Source of the DNA: Thysanoteuthis rhombus
Lineage: Eukaryota; Mollusca; Cephalopoda; Oegopsida; Thysanoteuthidae
Assembly (NCBI GenBank): GCA_963457665.1
Contig: OY735215.1
Span: forward strand, 44,849,014-44,913,013
DNA length: 64,000 bases
Direction of reading: 5' to 3'
Shown: positions 41,985 through 53,094 of the stretch, one piece after another
How positions within the stretch are numbered: the first letter of the stretch is position 1
Layout of the letters: each line of letters begins with the position of its first letter
Notes under the pieces: generated by a model
Database searches by the model: none
What the model saw: the letters and a program-made list of their open reading frames with translations, nothing else
Told to the model about the DNA's origin: nothing
Translations under genes and position numbers: made by a program

Positions 41985-43760
41985 TCGCACGCTGAAATGG
42001 CGTAAAGCGGAAAACCATTACCATTTATTAATACGGGGAAATTTTTTGAGTGTACCCAGATACAAAAATCGTGATTGTAGTATGTTATTGGTTGAGTTGT
42101 CGAACGTTGAAGTGTTGGTGGTGGTAAAGGAATTAGGGGAGTAGGATGTGCACGCTGCCTCTATTACAGGTCACTGCAAATCAAACGTAGAACTCTTTTT
42201 TTAAAAGCGAAAAAGAAATTAAAGCAGATATTCGAAAAGCGGCTGATACCTATAATATCAGTGATGCAACCATGTTTACACAACACCATTTTCTTCATAT
42301 ATTTTCTCGATTAAAGAACTTCGCTATAAAGCTAGCGGGAAACAAACTCCTTAACAACGGCTTGGGAAACTAGCGCCGTAGCCATTAATGTAAATGTCAA
42401 ACACCATATTCTTGAATAGATACTGAGCATAGCTAAAGCTGTTACAACGTAGTTATAATCGAGTCACCATCCAGGATCGAACTTGAAAAGTCACAAAAAA
42501 ACGTATAGGTTTTACGTGGAATATGCGCAAGTCAGTCGTCAAGTCTAGGCTTGTCGTTAAGTAAGAGGCATGCAGGACCCCAGTGCTCAAATGACTACTG
42601 GTGCTGTTTTCGTCCCAGTGTTCCACATTCATCACTTCTCAATATTCAGATCCTACTTCATATCCTGTCAGTAACATTTACGTTAATTCCTAACCACTGA
42701 TAATGCCTTCCTTCTTGATTTTCAATGCATTTCTATCGTAAATTTCTTCCCTATGCACTTTAATAGTAATATTAGCAATGTACTTACGTTCTGACTGTAA
42801 AACTTGCATTTCTTCTGGACCACTGACAATCCTTTTTTTCCTTATTTACAATGAATAACATAAATGGGTGCCAAAAATTGTTGAAATAAATTTTAATGAA
42901 AAGGATTGCAAAATTCGGTGCTCAATCGTCAAATTTTCAACTACAACCAGAAATATTGTATCTTAGAATAGAAAAATGACGAGGGAGTAGTGGAACAGTG
43001 GTCACGTCAGTTGAAAGCTAAAGGAAAAGTAGACACCTGGCCAATAAGAAAAACATTCATCGGCCGAAATGGCGTAAAGCGGAGAAGCAATTACAGTTAA
43101 TTTGTATGGTAAACATTTTTAAACGTTCCAAGACCTCCAAAATGGTCAAGATGGTATGTTAGGAGGTTGGATTTTTGGGAGGTATAAAAGACTGGGATGT
43201 GCAAGAGAGAGAGGGGGGGCGGAAGAATGTTTGTGCTGCTTCTATAACGGTTTGTTGCTAAACAATCGCTGAGCACTATTTTTGCTTTTCGTATTATTTT
43301 CATAAAATCAAAAATGAGGCGAAAAACGCGAACTCTCGAAAACCAGTATCATTACATTGAATAAGAGCTTTGACTTCTCTGCTTAATAAATCCTACTTGT
43401 GATATCACCAGTTGCATAAACAGTTAGAGTTTTTTCCTAGCTATCTTGAAGTAGAGCGTTCCTATGAAACCTTTCGTAAGCCGAAATGGCAAAAAGCAAA
43501 AATAGCCATGATCATCAAATCATGAGGGGGAAATGTTTTGAGCGTTCCCAGACCCACCAAATTAACTTTCTTAACACCCTTACGAGCTCTCTTTGATTTT
43601 TCTGGCACGTTAAAGGCATCTTGCTAACGGATTCACCGAATAAATCTATACAAAGCACAGATGCTCTCAGACGCTGTTCTAAGCTATAGAGGCTTGATGT
43701 GTTTAGTAAAGGCAAAATGGCATAAAGCGAACTTTCGTAAAATGAGGGATAGCTGTAACT
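41985..43760 (+). repeat. Repeat E, four same-orientation starts
   Basis: The word GAAATGGCGTAAAGCGGA and its variants start at 41993, 43066, 43483 and 43713. After the first two starts, blocks resembling TTTTTGAGTGTACCCAGAT, GTGCTGCTTCTATAACGG and a GCGAAAAA-type run follow in the same order, giving a unit near 420-430 bases. The distance between the first two starts is about 1070 bases, so an intermediate copy may be lost or decayed. The family is not recognised. Confidence 0.65.
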
Positions 43761-44175
43761 ATTACTATTGCTTTTTCTCCTTAGACATAATAATGCCACT
43801 ATATCTACTACAACTTATGATAATATTACTGCAGTCGTCACTAATGTCTCAAGACTCCACCTCTTTCCCAGTAGTAAAGCAAGATGAATCCCATGAAATC
43901 CCAGTGATTTGCAAATTGCAAATCGATCTGTACGAATCGAAGCTTGACGTAAAGTGATAAATACGCTGCTGGAACCAATTTCAGAGGTTTGGTTGGAGCT
44001 GATGACAATGACAGTCGAGGTTTCAGATCGAAGGGAGGTGCCACATTCCAAGAAACCCAACCTTTCAATATCACCCACGGTCCAAAGCCGCTTTGGGAGA
44101 GTGGGGGAAGGGGGAAAAGAGTTGGACTGTATAAGGCCGGAATAAAGATTTTTTTACGCACAATTACTTCGCTGA
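43761..44175. other. Unassigned sequence
   Basis: Overlapping short open frames on both strands lack recognised domains. No gene is supported. Confidence 0.35.
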
Positions 44176-44179
44176 ACGT

Positions 44180-44430
44180 TTCTCAACTTTTTGTATTCTT
44201 TTTCCTTTTTTTTTTTTTCATCTTATCCTCTTTCTTCTCGTTCTTCTTGTTCTCTTCCTTTCTCGTATTTTCCTATCTTCTGTTTCTCTTCTTTCTCCTT
44301 CTTCTTGTTGGTCTTTCTCCCACCTCCTCCTCCTTCGTCTTCAACTTATAATTTTCCATCGAATAATCCTTACCCTCCTTTTCTTTTAATCTCCCTCTAT
44401 TCTTACTCTCCTCCGCCTTGCTCTCTACTG
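44180..44430. repeat. Polypyrimidine tract
   Basis: TTCTTCTTGTTCTCTTCCTTT-type sequence. Forward open frames are repeat translations. Confidence 0.85.
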
Positions 44431-44758
44431 GAATCTTTCAGCAACATATTGTCATAACCAGTCGGACGGACGGATGGATGGATTGGGGTGGTGGATAGGA
44501 CTTGGGGATGATGGCTGGAAGAGTGGAACAGCTGTTTCCAAATACGAAGCGGCCTCTGTCAATATTACTTGACTCTTTTGTTATCCACACACACGCATAC
44601 ACGTACAAACACATACGTACATATATATATATAGTTATTGGAAGAAAAATGATATATATACGTATATAGAGATTAGATATTTATCAATTTATATATCTTG
44701 ACTTGGTCTGACACAAGGCTGCAAATGTTGGATAAGCAACTAGGATCTAACTCTATGG
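44431..44758. other. Unassigned with short simple repeats
   Basis: GGACGGACGGATGGATGG at 44463 and a CA-rich stretch near 44586. No gene seen. Confidence 0.4.
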
Positions 44759-44759
44759 A

Positions 44760-45430
44760 TTCAGCATCAGCCTTTTACTGTCCGCTGTTGGGTTTAAACC
44801 ACCCCTTTAGGTTTCGCCAGACCTCTCTATTGTGAGCGTCACAGTGCCAGTACTTGCTGAACGATCGTCAGCCTATCTTATATTTTGTCGGTCCCGGTTT
44901 CACATATGATCCACGTTGAGTCGTGATGTCAGTTCTCGGGACATGACTAGCCCATTGTCATTTGAGTCTTCTAGTGGATTCTATGATATCTCGGACACCT
45001 GTCTTCCCTCTAATATACTGTGCTGTCTTGTGAGTTATCCATGTGAGATTGAGCATGATTCTTGCACACATTGCATGGTTCTTAGTTTAAGAGCCAGTCA
45101 TCTGGTTTGATTCCATATTTCAGCTCCATAGGTGACTATTGAGAGGATACATACTTCTTTTCCGCACCAGCAGAATTTTATTCTTGAAGGATTGTCTTGC
45201 CCTGCCAAAAGCTTGCCAACCTAGTGTAATTTATTACATGATTTCTTCGTCTTTTTAGGATTTCATGAAGATCCGTTGTCCTAAGTCTAGTGGTCTATTC
45301 TCTCCATTTCTGCCTTTGTCTTCAACAAATTAGTTGTATATGACATTTTTTTTACAAAAATTCATGTGGAAGCCAAGTTTCATGTATGCGTACGTGTGCT
45401 CTACTTGTCATAAGTATTTAAAAAGCCGAC
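44760..45430 (-). pseudogene. RTE-type LINE 3' fragment, about 670 bases
   Basis: Shared landmarks with the other copies, in order on the plus strand: CTCTATTGTGAGCGTCACAG, TTTTGTCGGTCCCGGTTTCA, CCCATTGTCATTTGAGTCTT, CTAATATACTGTGCTGTCTT, TTTCAGCTCCATAGGTGACT, CTTGCCCTGCCAAAAGCTTG and TTCATGTGGAAGCCAAGTTT. The fragment extends from the 3' end to the region just after motif C. Multiple frame breaks are present. Confidence 0.85.
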
Positions 45431-45944
45431 ATTTTGCCTTTAACCGTTTGATTTTAAGAGTTAAAACGGGAAGACTACGCAGGAAGAAACTAATTCTGTT
45501 GCAATCAATATAACAAAGCATCCCTTTTAATAACATATCCTGGATGCTAAATTCCTGAAAAAGGTTTTTTTATAATGGGATTGAATTGTTGAAAATGTTT
45601 TCTATCCTACTAAGATATTGTTCAGAATCGTGCAAAAAGATTGAAAAGGCGAACTTATATTGCTATTTGAAAGAGTTGCCAAACTAGTAAGACAATTTGG
45701 AAACCCCCCCCTGCTGAGAATCCTTCATGGCCCCTGCAAATCCTGGGCAATGGGAGCGATTTTCCGTTTATTCAGATACTTACAGTAACCTATGGAATGT
45801 ACTGGTCATAAGTATTTGAACGAACCAATTGTGTTTTTTTTTTTTTTGTTTTTGTTTTTTTTAATACTTACACAAAGATTCCAACGAAAAATTCGATGCA
45901 GGATCAACATTTGCTGTTCCTCTCTACTCTTACTTTAACTCAAC
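45431..45944. other. Unassigned sequence
   Basis: Poly(T) near 45834-45860; nothing else recognised. Confidence 0.35.
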
Positions 45945-46170
45945 ATGTCCGTCCTCCTCTTTCTTTCCCCCTCTCTTCATTTTCTTTCTCTATAGAGAGG
46001 AGAGGAGGGTCTGAAAAAGAATGAGTGAAAATAGCAAGAGAAAGAAAATAGCTAAAAAAGACGAGAAAAGAAATTCAGGAAGTCTGAAAGAAAGAGAGAA
46101 AGGCACAACACAATTGGAAAAATGAGAGCGGGTAAAATGATGAACGAAATGAGAAGAGATGAACAGGAAA
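45945..46170. repeat. Polypyrimidine-polypurine pair, paralogue of 47.4 kb
   Basis: TTTCTCTATAGAGAGGAGAG marks the switch from pyrimidine to purine strand. Downstream, GTCTGAAAGAAAGAGAGAAA and GCGGGTAAAATGATGAACGA match ATCTGGAAGAAAGAGGGAGA and GCGGGGAAAATAATGAACGG at 47.54-47.61 kb. Confidence 0.7.
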
Positions 46171-46482
46171 TGTGAAAAATAAAAACGTTGGAGTAGAATG
46201 GCTGGAGGGAGAAGGGTGGGTAATTGGAAGAGAGATGATACCCTTAATTGATCGGTCTAATGCCCACCCCTAAGTGACCCCAGGTAACCATTTTGACTCG
46301 TCAGTGTTATTCACTGGACGCTGTCTACTAAATCTGGAGTCGAGAATTGAGAGGAGGCAAGATTAATTTTCTCCATTTTCTCCTTCCTCCCTCTCTTCCT
46401 TTGGTTTTGGTCTGTTGCCCTTTCACTCTCGCACCAGCGCAAAGAATTTCTTTCAAACACCTGCATTCACGAACACATAATA

Positions 46483-46939
46483 GGTCTGTCCGGTAAGTGT
46501 CCAGCCATTTTGAATATCTCGAGAACCGGTTGCGTGACCTTGATGTAACGTAGCAAGAACTCAGAAGGGGCGTTACTATGCAACTGATCAAAAACTCTCA
46601 GTCGGCAATGATATGCCAGTTTGTGTACTGTTGCATTCACAGTGACTGAGCAAGATATTTTTCACGTCTCGTGCAAGGTTATCTTTTCTTCTTCTTTGAC
46701 AAAATATAGCATCATCACGCTTCACTTAGCCTGAAGTTAGCTTCCTGCAATTGACTTTCCCATAAGAGATTTCAGATTGTTGATGAGATTAAGGAGAATG
46801 CAAGGAGGCAGCTGATGTCAATCCTGAGCGAGTACTTCGCACATTGCTTTCAAAAGTGGAAGGAATACTGTGATAAGTGTGTGAGGTCCTAACGGTAAAA
46901 AACTTTTATATCAAATGACTGGATATTTTCTGGACAGAC
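46483..46939 (+). mobile_element. Mariner element with terminal inverted repeats, internally deleted
   Basis: The left end GTCTGTCCGGTAAGTGTCCA and the reverse complement of the right end (46911-46939), GTCTGTCCAGAAAATATCCA, match over about 29 bases with few differences. Near the right end, 46764-46892 encodes KRFQIVDEIKENARRQL, then LSEYFAHCFQKWKEYCDKC and a stop. This is the C-terminal RF.TVDEIKEN and CF..WK..W.KC signature of mariner transposases. The element is about 457 bases instead of about 1.3 kb, so most of the transposase is gone. The left flank shows a TA at 46481-46482, but no matching TA is clear on the right. Confidence 0.8.
46764..46892 (+). pseudogene. Mariner transposase C-terminal coding remnant (family 2)
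   Basis: This is the only uninterrupted coding stretch of the element, 42 codons ending in TAA. It holds KRFQIVDEI, AHCFQKWKEYCDKCV and the stop. Weaker out-of-frame matches to the region around the second and third catalytic residues lie just upstream (46640-46760). It shares family-specific wording with 33925-34180 on the minus strand. Confidence 0.75.
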
Positions 46940-46974
46940 GTCACGTGGGTCATTGAACATGTCTGCCCTCCACT

Positions 46975-47460
46975 CCCTTCCCTGCCTCTCTCTCCCTCTT
47001 ATCCCTTTCCCCGCCTCTCTCTCTCTCTCTCTCTCCCTTTTATCCCCTTTCCCTTTCTCTCTCTCCTTCTTACCCCTTTCCCTTTCTCTCTCTTTCCTTC
47101 TTACCCCTTTCCCTTTCTCTCTCTTTCCTTCTTACCCCTTTCCCTTTCTCTCTCTTTCCTTCTTACCCCTTTCCCTTTCTCTCTCTTTCCTTCTTACCCC
47201 TTTCCCTTTCTCTCTCTTTCCTTCTTACCCCTTTCCCTTTCTCTCTCTCTCCCTCTTACCCTTTTCCCTTTCTCTCTCTCTCTCCCTCTTACCCCTTTCC
47301 CTTTCTCTCTCTCTCCCTCTTACCCCTTTCCCTTTCTCTCTCTCTCCCTCTTACCCCTTTCCCTTTCTCTCTCTCCCTCTTACCCCTTTCCCTTTCTCTC
47401 TCTCTCTTACCCTTTTCCCTTTCTCTCTCTCTCCCTCTTACCCCTTTCCCTTTCTCTCTA
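46975..47460. repeat. 31-base polypyrimidine minisatellite, about 13 units
   Basis: The unit is TTCTTACCCCTTTCCCTTTC followed by TCTCTCTTTCC. The starts at 47067 and 47098 are 31 bases apart, and further units follow with small changes (CCCTCTTACC variants of 31-33 bases). Because 31 is not a multiple of three, each repeated protein block spans three units. The 173-residue forward frame is therefore a repeat translation. Confidence 0.9.
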
Positions 47461-47610
47461 CAGAGAGAGGCTGAAAAAAAAATAAAACGAGAAAGAAAGT
47501 AACAAATAAGGCAAGAAAAGAAACAGAAATCCAGAATATCTGGAAGAAAGAGGGAGAAAGACATAAAACAAAAGGAAGGGGGAAAGAAAGCGGGGAAAAT
47601 AATGAACGGA
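47461..47610. repeat. Polypurine partner of the minisatellite
   Basis: Starts at TCTACAGAGAGAGGCTG, where the strand composition flips from C/T to A/G. It can pair back with the preceding tract. Paralogous to 46005-46150. Confidence 0.7.
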
Positions 47611-47850
47611 AATCTCGTCAACGATCTGAAATCTCTAATGGAAAAGCCAGAAGTTGCTGGGAGTCAAGTCAGTCCTTTTAACCCCTCGTCCACCTTGTGA
47701 ATAGCTTTTACATTCGCTTGAAAATAATCGTTGAGGATCATATAGATGTTGCAAATATTGATATGGCAAAGGGATAGCTTTCCATAATATATACCCAACT
47801 TTGAGTGACTCAAGGCCAAATAAACAAGACTGCTTCACCAGTATTGCAAG
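47611..47850. other. Unassigned sequence
   Basis: No recognised feature. Confidence 0.3.
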
Positions 47851-47854
47851 TGGG

Positions 47855-47970
47855 GAACCATCCTACCTTGTAAATCAGTGTTCAAAATCCTGACCTTTTA
47901 CGTAAACTTGGACACTGACAATTAGTTCCGGTGGGAAAAGCACAACTACCTCTGCCACCAAACAGCCCCT
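47855..47970 (-). mobile_element. tRNA-derived SINE (family III), minus strand
   Basis: The plus strand carries GTTCAAAATCCTGACCTTTT, CTTGGACACTGACAATTAGT and a GTGGGAAAAGCACAACTACC block, in the same order as 15385-15497. In the reverse complement they form a tRNA-like head with degraded boxes. Confidence 0.6.
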
Positions 47971-48034
47971 GCTTATAAATGATAGATTTAGTCTGACTAA
48001 AAGAATGAAGAGGAACGAAAAGATTGTATCACGC

Positions 48035-48160
48035 CAAACTTCCAAGGCCTACCTGACTTTAAAATCCTTATTCGAAATATTGACTTTACCTGGACTTGAT
48101 CATTGATCGCTGCCACCGGAAAGTATGTAACTATATCGACCACCGAGCAAGCCCAGGAAA
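48035..48160 (-). mobile_element. tRNA-derived SINE (family III), minus strand
   Basis: CCAAGGCCTACCTGACTTTA, TTACCTGGACTTGATCATTG and GTATGTAACTATATCGACCA followed by CCGAGC match the neighbouring copy and the 15.4-kb copy. The two 48-kb-region copies are about 180 bases apart in the same orientation. Confidence 0.6.
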
Positions 48161-48599
48161 TTCGGAAAAAACAAATTAATATGACCATATCGATGAAATT
48201 TTTTTTTTTTAGAGTTCAATTTAGTTGATGATATAATCAGTATGGGTGATTTTTACTATTAACTGAAAGAATTTTTAAAAGTTTGACGTACTTCCCGCAG
48301 TATAAAACGTTTCATTCAAAAATTAGCATATGGGGAGGTATAGCGCCAGCCACTGCAACCAAAGCAATGAGCTTTGAGGCTTCCAGTCATTTGGATGACA
48401 AAAGATTGGCCGAATGGGTTATCAACCGAGTAAACAAATGGCTGAATGAACAAATTTGTTGTTCTTTTCATGGCTTGGCCTCGCGGATGAGGATTTTAGG
48501 AGACTGCACGCCTGTCGCAAGACCGTCGGTGGGCAACGGGGCCCACATAGGTCAGACAGATTTTTCCATATTAGGTACTGGGGAAGGACTGATGATAGA

Positions 48600-48765
48600 T
48601 GGGAACACCGAGCTTACGGTGCCGCCTCCTATCTTCTGCTCAGCTGGAGGGACCATTACAAACAATGAAGTCCTCGAAAGTGCCACTACCTCCAGCATCG
48701 AATCTATACTACAAAAACACAGTTACGCTGGGCAGGCCACATTTAGGAGGGGGAGACAAGACTGC
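48600..48765 (+). pseudogene. LINE C-terminal scrap (QLRWAGH type)
   Basis: Three forward frames together give LSWRDHY, NEVLESATTSSIESILQ and QLRWAGHI. These are the adjacent landmarks W.D...N.EVL..A...SIE..L...QLRWAGHV.RM found near the C-terminus of some LINE reverse-transcriptase proteins. Two frameshifts separate them. The rest of the 174-residue frame (48283-48807) does not obviously belong to the element. Confidence 0.6.
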
Positions 48766-48809
48766 AGACTGTCAATTTTAAAACATATACTTATATACAG
48801 GTCGTAACT

Positions 48810-49880
48810 TTATGGCATGGGGGGTTTAAGCAGATAATGGGAATGATCCACTTCATGGTTGTACTGTTAGGAAACTCTATCAAAATCACTTTCAATTTTG
48901 AAAATACACTCCTTAATTTACTGTTAATAGTTGAAAACAAAGTTTAATTAGCGGTTGGATACAATCACGTTTTAGAGGTTATAGAGGAATGCCAATTTGA
49001 AAGAGTGCGCCAATATCTATTTTGTTGCTCTTGTTTATTTTCAATGATTATTTTGTGATTTGTGTATTATCACTTATGCTTATTTAATGGCATTTTGTGA
49101 GTGAAGTAAATGCTCGTTATAATGGGACTCGTTCCAACTTCACTATTGAATAACACACTTCTAACGGCACGTTTGTTTTCAGATGCGCCTATGCATCGCT
49201 ATAAGACACTTTTCGGTCGGTCGTTCCCTAATATGCTCAATGTTCTCGGCAGTATCATGTTGAATTGTTATGGAACTTGTTTCAGATCTCTAGGTGAACC
49301 ATCCTAGTATCCTGTTTCTTCCTCTCCCCTGTTACCACTAAGACAGATGGTGAACATTTGGTTAAACTTACGGTTCTTGTTATACTCCTGCAAGACTTTT
49401 GTCAGATATTAGTTTGCAGCAACAGTACAAGAAGATTTTAGTGCATTATTTTGAAAGTAAAATTTGTAAACCCCCAAAATAATACCGCTGTAATTTATTG
49501 CTACCTTATCTTTTGATCGAACTATCGCCAGTCCTAGCTATTTTGTTAGTTTACTAATACGTTTAACAACCAATTACTTACATTCCACCATGTACATGGT
49601 TGTTTGTATAATCACTTTTTGTTCCCTCCAATTCATTCTCAGTCCTGCAATGGGACATTGGACTGTGGAAGGGTTAAAAAGGTCCCTTTTATCCGTACGA
49701 ATAAAATCCATCCGTTAGAACAATAGATTTAACGGCACTCTTCAGTACTCGAGAGTGATACAATTACGGGAGTTTCCTGTGATACTAAGATAAGAAAGCT
49801 TTGGCTGGACGGTTATGCCTGCATCATCGAGAAACGGAAAGACGATGTAACATATTGACGTTGTGGGTGCAAAGGAAATT
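48810..49880. other. Unassigned, about 1.1 kb
   Basis: No gene or repeat recognised. Confidence 0.35.
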
Positions 49881-49887
49881 GTGGAGA

Positions 49888-50260
49888 ATCATCGTCAGCA
49901 GCCTTTCAGCGTCCTTTGTTTGACAAAGATTCACCAGACCCCTCTATCATGGACGTAACGTTGCCAATACTTACTGAATCTGTGTAGTTCATCACGCTAT
50001 CTTATTTTTGTCGGCCACAGTTTCTCAAATAATTTGAGACTCTTGATGTCAACTGGTTGTCTACCATTCTTGCAACATGACCAACCCATTGCCATTTGAG
50101 TTTTCTTGTGGATTCTTTGACGTCTATGACTCCTGCTTTTCTTTAATATATTGTGCTGTCTTGTGATATCTCCAAGCGATGTTGGGCATGATTTTATCCT
50201 GTGCACATTACATGGTTCTTAGTTCGAGGCTCAATATTTTGATTAGGTTGAGAAAATAAT
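49888..50260 (-). pseudogene. RTE-type LINE 3' fragment, about 370 bases
   Basis: CATCGTCAGCAGCCTTTCAG marks the 3' edge. It is followed by CCCCTCTATCATGGACGTAA, CTATCTTATTTTTGTCGGCC, CCCATTGCCATTTGAGTTTT and CTTTAATATATTGTGCTGTC. Truncated before the palm domain. Confidence 0.8.
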
Positions 50261-50720
50261 TTAAACATAGGGATATCAGTGTTTCATTCTAATTAAGAAT
50301 ATCAGACCTTGATGATAACCTTACATAATACGATTCTGGATAATTTCATGGAATTTCCCACTTTTCTTTCAGCCAACTAAAAATATTTCGCTGAGGGATT
50401 TTTTGTGGTTGGGACCTCTCGTTAAGTAAAATTTCTCCGTCGCTATTAGAGATACCCCTGTACATGAATTTCCTAAGTTTGTTTGTTTTTTATTTGTTTT
50501 GTTTTTTCGAAATGCCTGTATCAAAGCCAATTCAAGATTTGTTAGTATCACGATGGATTTAAGTATTTCTTGAACTAGGAATGTACCTTTTATAGAGTGT
50601 AGTATATATGACAATACATGATTTGCTATTATCACGAATGATTTGACCATTTTTTTTGTATTAGCATTATTCATGATAATACATTATCTATTTATCTTGC
50701 ATTCAATGCCCTTTCTTCTT
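50261..50720. other. Unassigned sequence
   Basis: No recognised feature. Confidence 0.3.
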
Positions 50721-52040
50721 TTCCTCACTTAATTGTCATGGCGGTATCTTTTGTTGACTCAAGATCATGATACGTACACACTGTATCGAATCTGTATAAG
50801 CAATGGTTTTGTTGATATGTAATATGTAAAGCTGAAGGAAGGAATAGAGGTTGGATATAGATTGAAATTGAATGTACAGGTCTAAAAAAGGTGAGAAAAC
50901 AGGTGAGGAAGAGAGAATGAAAAAATGCTATCGAGATAGATATGAACAGGTTGCGATGGATACCTATACAGATAGGTCGAGTTAGATATATGAATGTGCT
51001 GCATTTGATAGAAAAAAAGCTTAGATAGATTGAAAAGAAAATACGCAAAAAAGACAGAAAAATGAATGAACAATTCAAAAGCCGAGAAAAATCAAACAGA
51101 ACAATTTATGGTGTGTGTGGTAGGGTTCTAACAAAGTGTATCTCATGGACAAAAGAAAGAAAGAAAGAAGGGAAACTAATGTGCTGCGAGTTGTGTGTAG
51201 AAAAGCACTTTGGATGTTGGCATCTGAGCTGCAAAGAACATGGCAGATGCTCCGATAAAAAGCGAAGATAGTTTGGTAATTACCACTGATGAAAACATTT
51301 CCCATCAATTCGGATCTGCTTCGCAATCGCTTTCAGCTGACAATTTATTCTCACCAAAAAATGATGGCTATAGATCCTTTTAAACTTCTTCCTTCGCCAC
51401 CAGATCTCCGTTCTCCACACGTTATCGAAGCTTCCTCTCTGTCGTCTGCTTCTTAAGCACCCCTTTTTGAAAGAGAAAATGACGAGGCCTTGATTGAACG
51501 GCAAAGAATGAAGGGAAGGAAAGCGAACGAAGGAGAACTGAACAACAGGAGTGAGGGGTGATTCGTAGAATTCGTAAAATAATAACTAGCTGGAAAACCT
51601 GCTCTATGGACAGGGATTTAGTTAGTTCTTGAGGAAAGCCTGGATAGAACCTTTGGTCCCAGCTTGTAATCACACATTTGAACTCTACATTTATCGAATC
51701 ATACCTTATTTGAAAATCATCAACATCAGGAACTCTTGGATCGCATATATTGCAAATATATGAAGGGTCACTAAAGGTACTTGAATTTTAAATAGATAGA
51801 TATTAACTGGTCGGGAATGGAGATCTTAGGAAGAAGTAGAATAATAAAATGAGGGAAAGGATGTAAGATGAAGGGAGGATAAAGTAGACAGTGAAGGATA
51901 TGAGAAAAAAAATGAAAAGAAAGAACATAAGGTAGAAAACCAAGAAGTCAGATGAGAAAAATACAAAGGAGGACGGCGTAAGATTACAGCAGGGATTCAA
52001 TTAAGGAAAGGGAGAAGGTGGAGAAGGAGAATTTTAAGAT
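50721..52040. other. Unassigned with purine-rich patches
   Basis: A/G-rich patches at about 51000-51070, 51150-51170 and 51830-52040. The cysteine-rich short frame at 51062-51271 has no recognisable family pattern. No gene is supported. Confidence 0.35.
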
Positions 52041-52445
52041 TAAGAGCAGAAGTTGTGATTGTTCACTCTCCAATTTCTTGTCCGGGCGAATCTACCGCTT
52101 TAGTGAATGGAAACAGGTGCATCTCTCCGTTGGAATAGGCGCACGATTAGTTTTTCGAGATGCCGAAAACGACGATGAAAGATGGCTGCCATCGTTTCAG
52201 CAGATGAAAGCCGTCAGTGTTCACAGATTTACAGCAAAACTTGAACAAAAATAAAATAAGCAGAAAAGTAAATGAATCTCGCTTTTTATCTTATGAACAA
52301 CGCTTCTGTCACATTGAGTGTCTATTGCGTTTCTAATTTTCTCCCTTGTCGTAATTGTTCTCGACAGATCGCTTCGGATTCTTCGTGCGTCACTGTCGCC
52401 ATTAATACCGGTGCTGTTTCTGTCGTTTGTCATTGTTCCTTTGAG
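52041..52445. other. Unassigned sequence
   Basis: Forward frames 52018-52254 and 52272-52541 overlap a SINE and lack known domains. Confidence 0.35.
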
Positions 52446-52446
52446 G

Positions 52447-52620
52447 TGCAAAGTGGCCGAACGGTTAATGGCTACGGAAGATGGAATCGGCGAGTTGAGT
52501 TCAAAACCTGGTTGGAACAGTTTGTGTTCACTTCGAACTAATTCCTTTAGGAAAGGCATGAATCCAACTCCTCTCTTCAGTTATGGATGAATAGTCGGGC
52601 AGAACAGCCCAACCGTTATT
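52447..52620 (+). mobile_element. tRNA-derived SINE (family I), copy 1
   Basis: The head is AAGTGGCCGAACGGTTAATG (A box, Ser/Leu-type) with B box GAGTTCAAAACCTGG. The body is ACAGTTTGTGTTCACTTCGA then AGGAAAGGCATGAATCC. The same head and body order is at 57571-57730, which confirms a family. The tRNA-Ser-like head raises the question of a link to the 11-13 kb array. Confidence 0.75.
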
Positions 52621-53090
52621 GTTATAGTATCTATCATTGAACATTGTCTTTATTTTTGTTCACCTTTAACCCTTTTTCTTGGTTTTCTCTACTTAGATCT
52701 CTCAACATTTTTTGTAAAACCTCCGCAGTTTCTGATAATAATGTATTATCATCACAGTGCCTAGGATTGTTCAAATTTCCTACATCCATATTTACTCTCA
52801 CATCTCCTCAGTCTGTTCACCGAAAGGTACCCTCAAGACTCGCTTTCAAGAACTTTGGTGATATTATATCCCTATGCCTGACTCCTTTTCCAATATTTAT
52901 CTTGCTATTATCTTTATGAAGTGTAATCATTGCAGTCCCATTTTCGACAAAGGTGGATCAATAAGTCTGTGATCTGACACCTATTTATTAGCTGAATTTC
53001 AATCTAAAATGTTCACTCTAAATGATCGATCTACGTGATTAATGCTCACCACTGAATTAAATATTTTGACCAGGAAAGGGATTGTGTTGA
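52621..53090. other. Unassigned sequence
   Basis: No recognised feature. Confidence 0.3.
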
Positions 53091-53094
53091 AAAT

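Noticed and set aside
46953-47474. 173-residue forward open frame with repeated PFPFSL blocks
   Set aside because: The periodicity comes from the 31-base minisatellite, not from a protein repeat.
48283-48807. 174-residue forward frame as a gene
   Set aside because: Its C-terminal part is a frameshifted LINE remnant; the rest shows no domain.
51062-51271. Cysteine-rich small secreted peptide
   Set aside because: No signal peptide, and cysteine spacing fits no family I recognise; likely chance.
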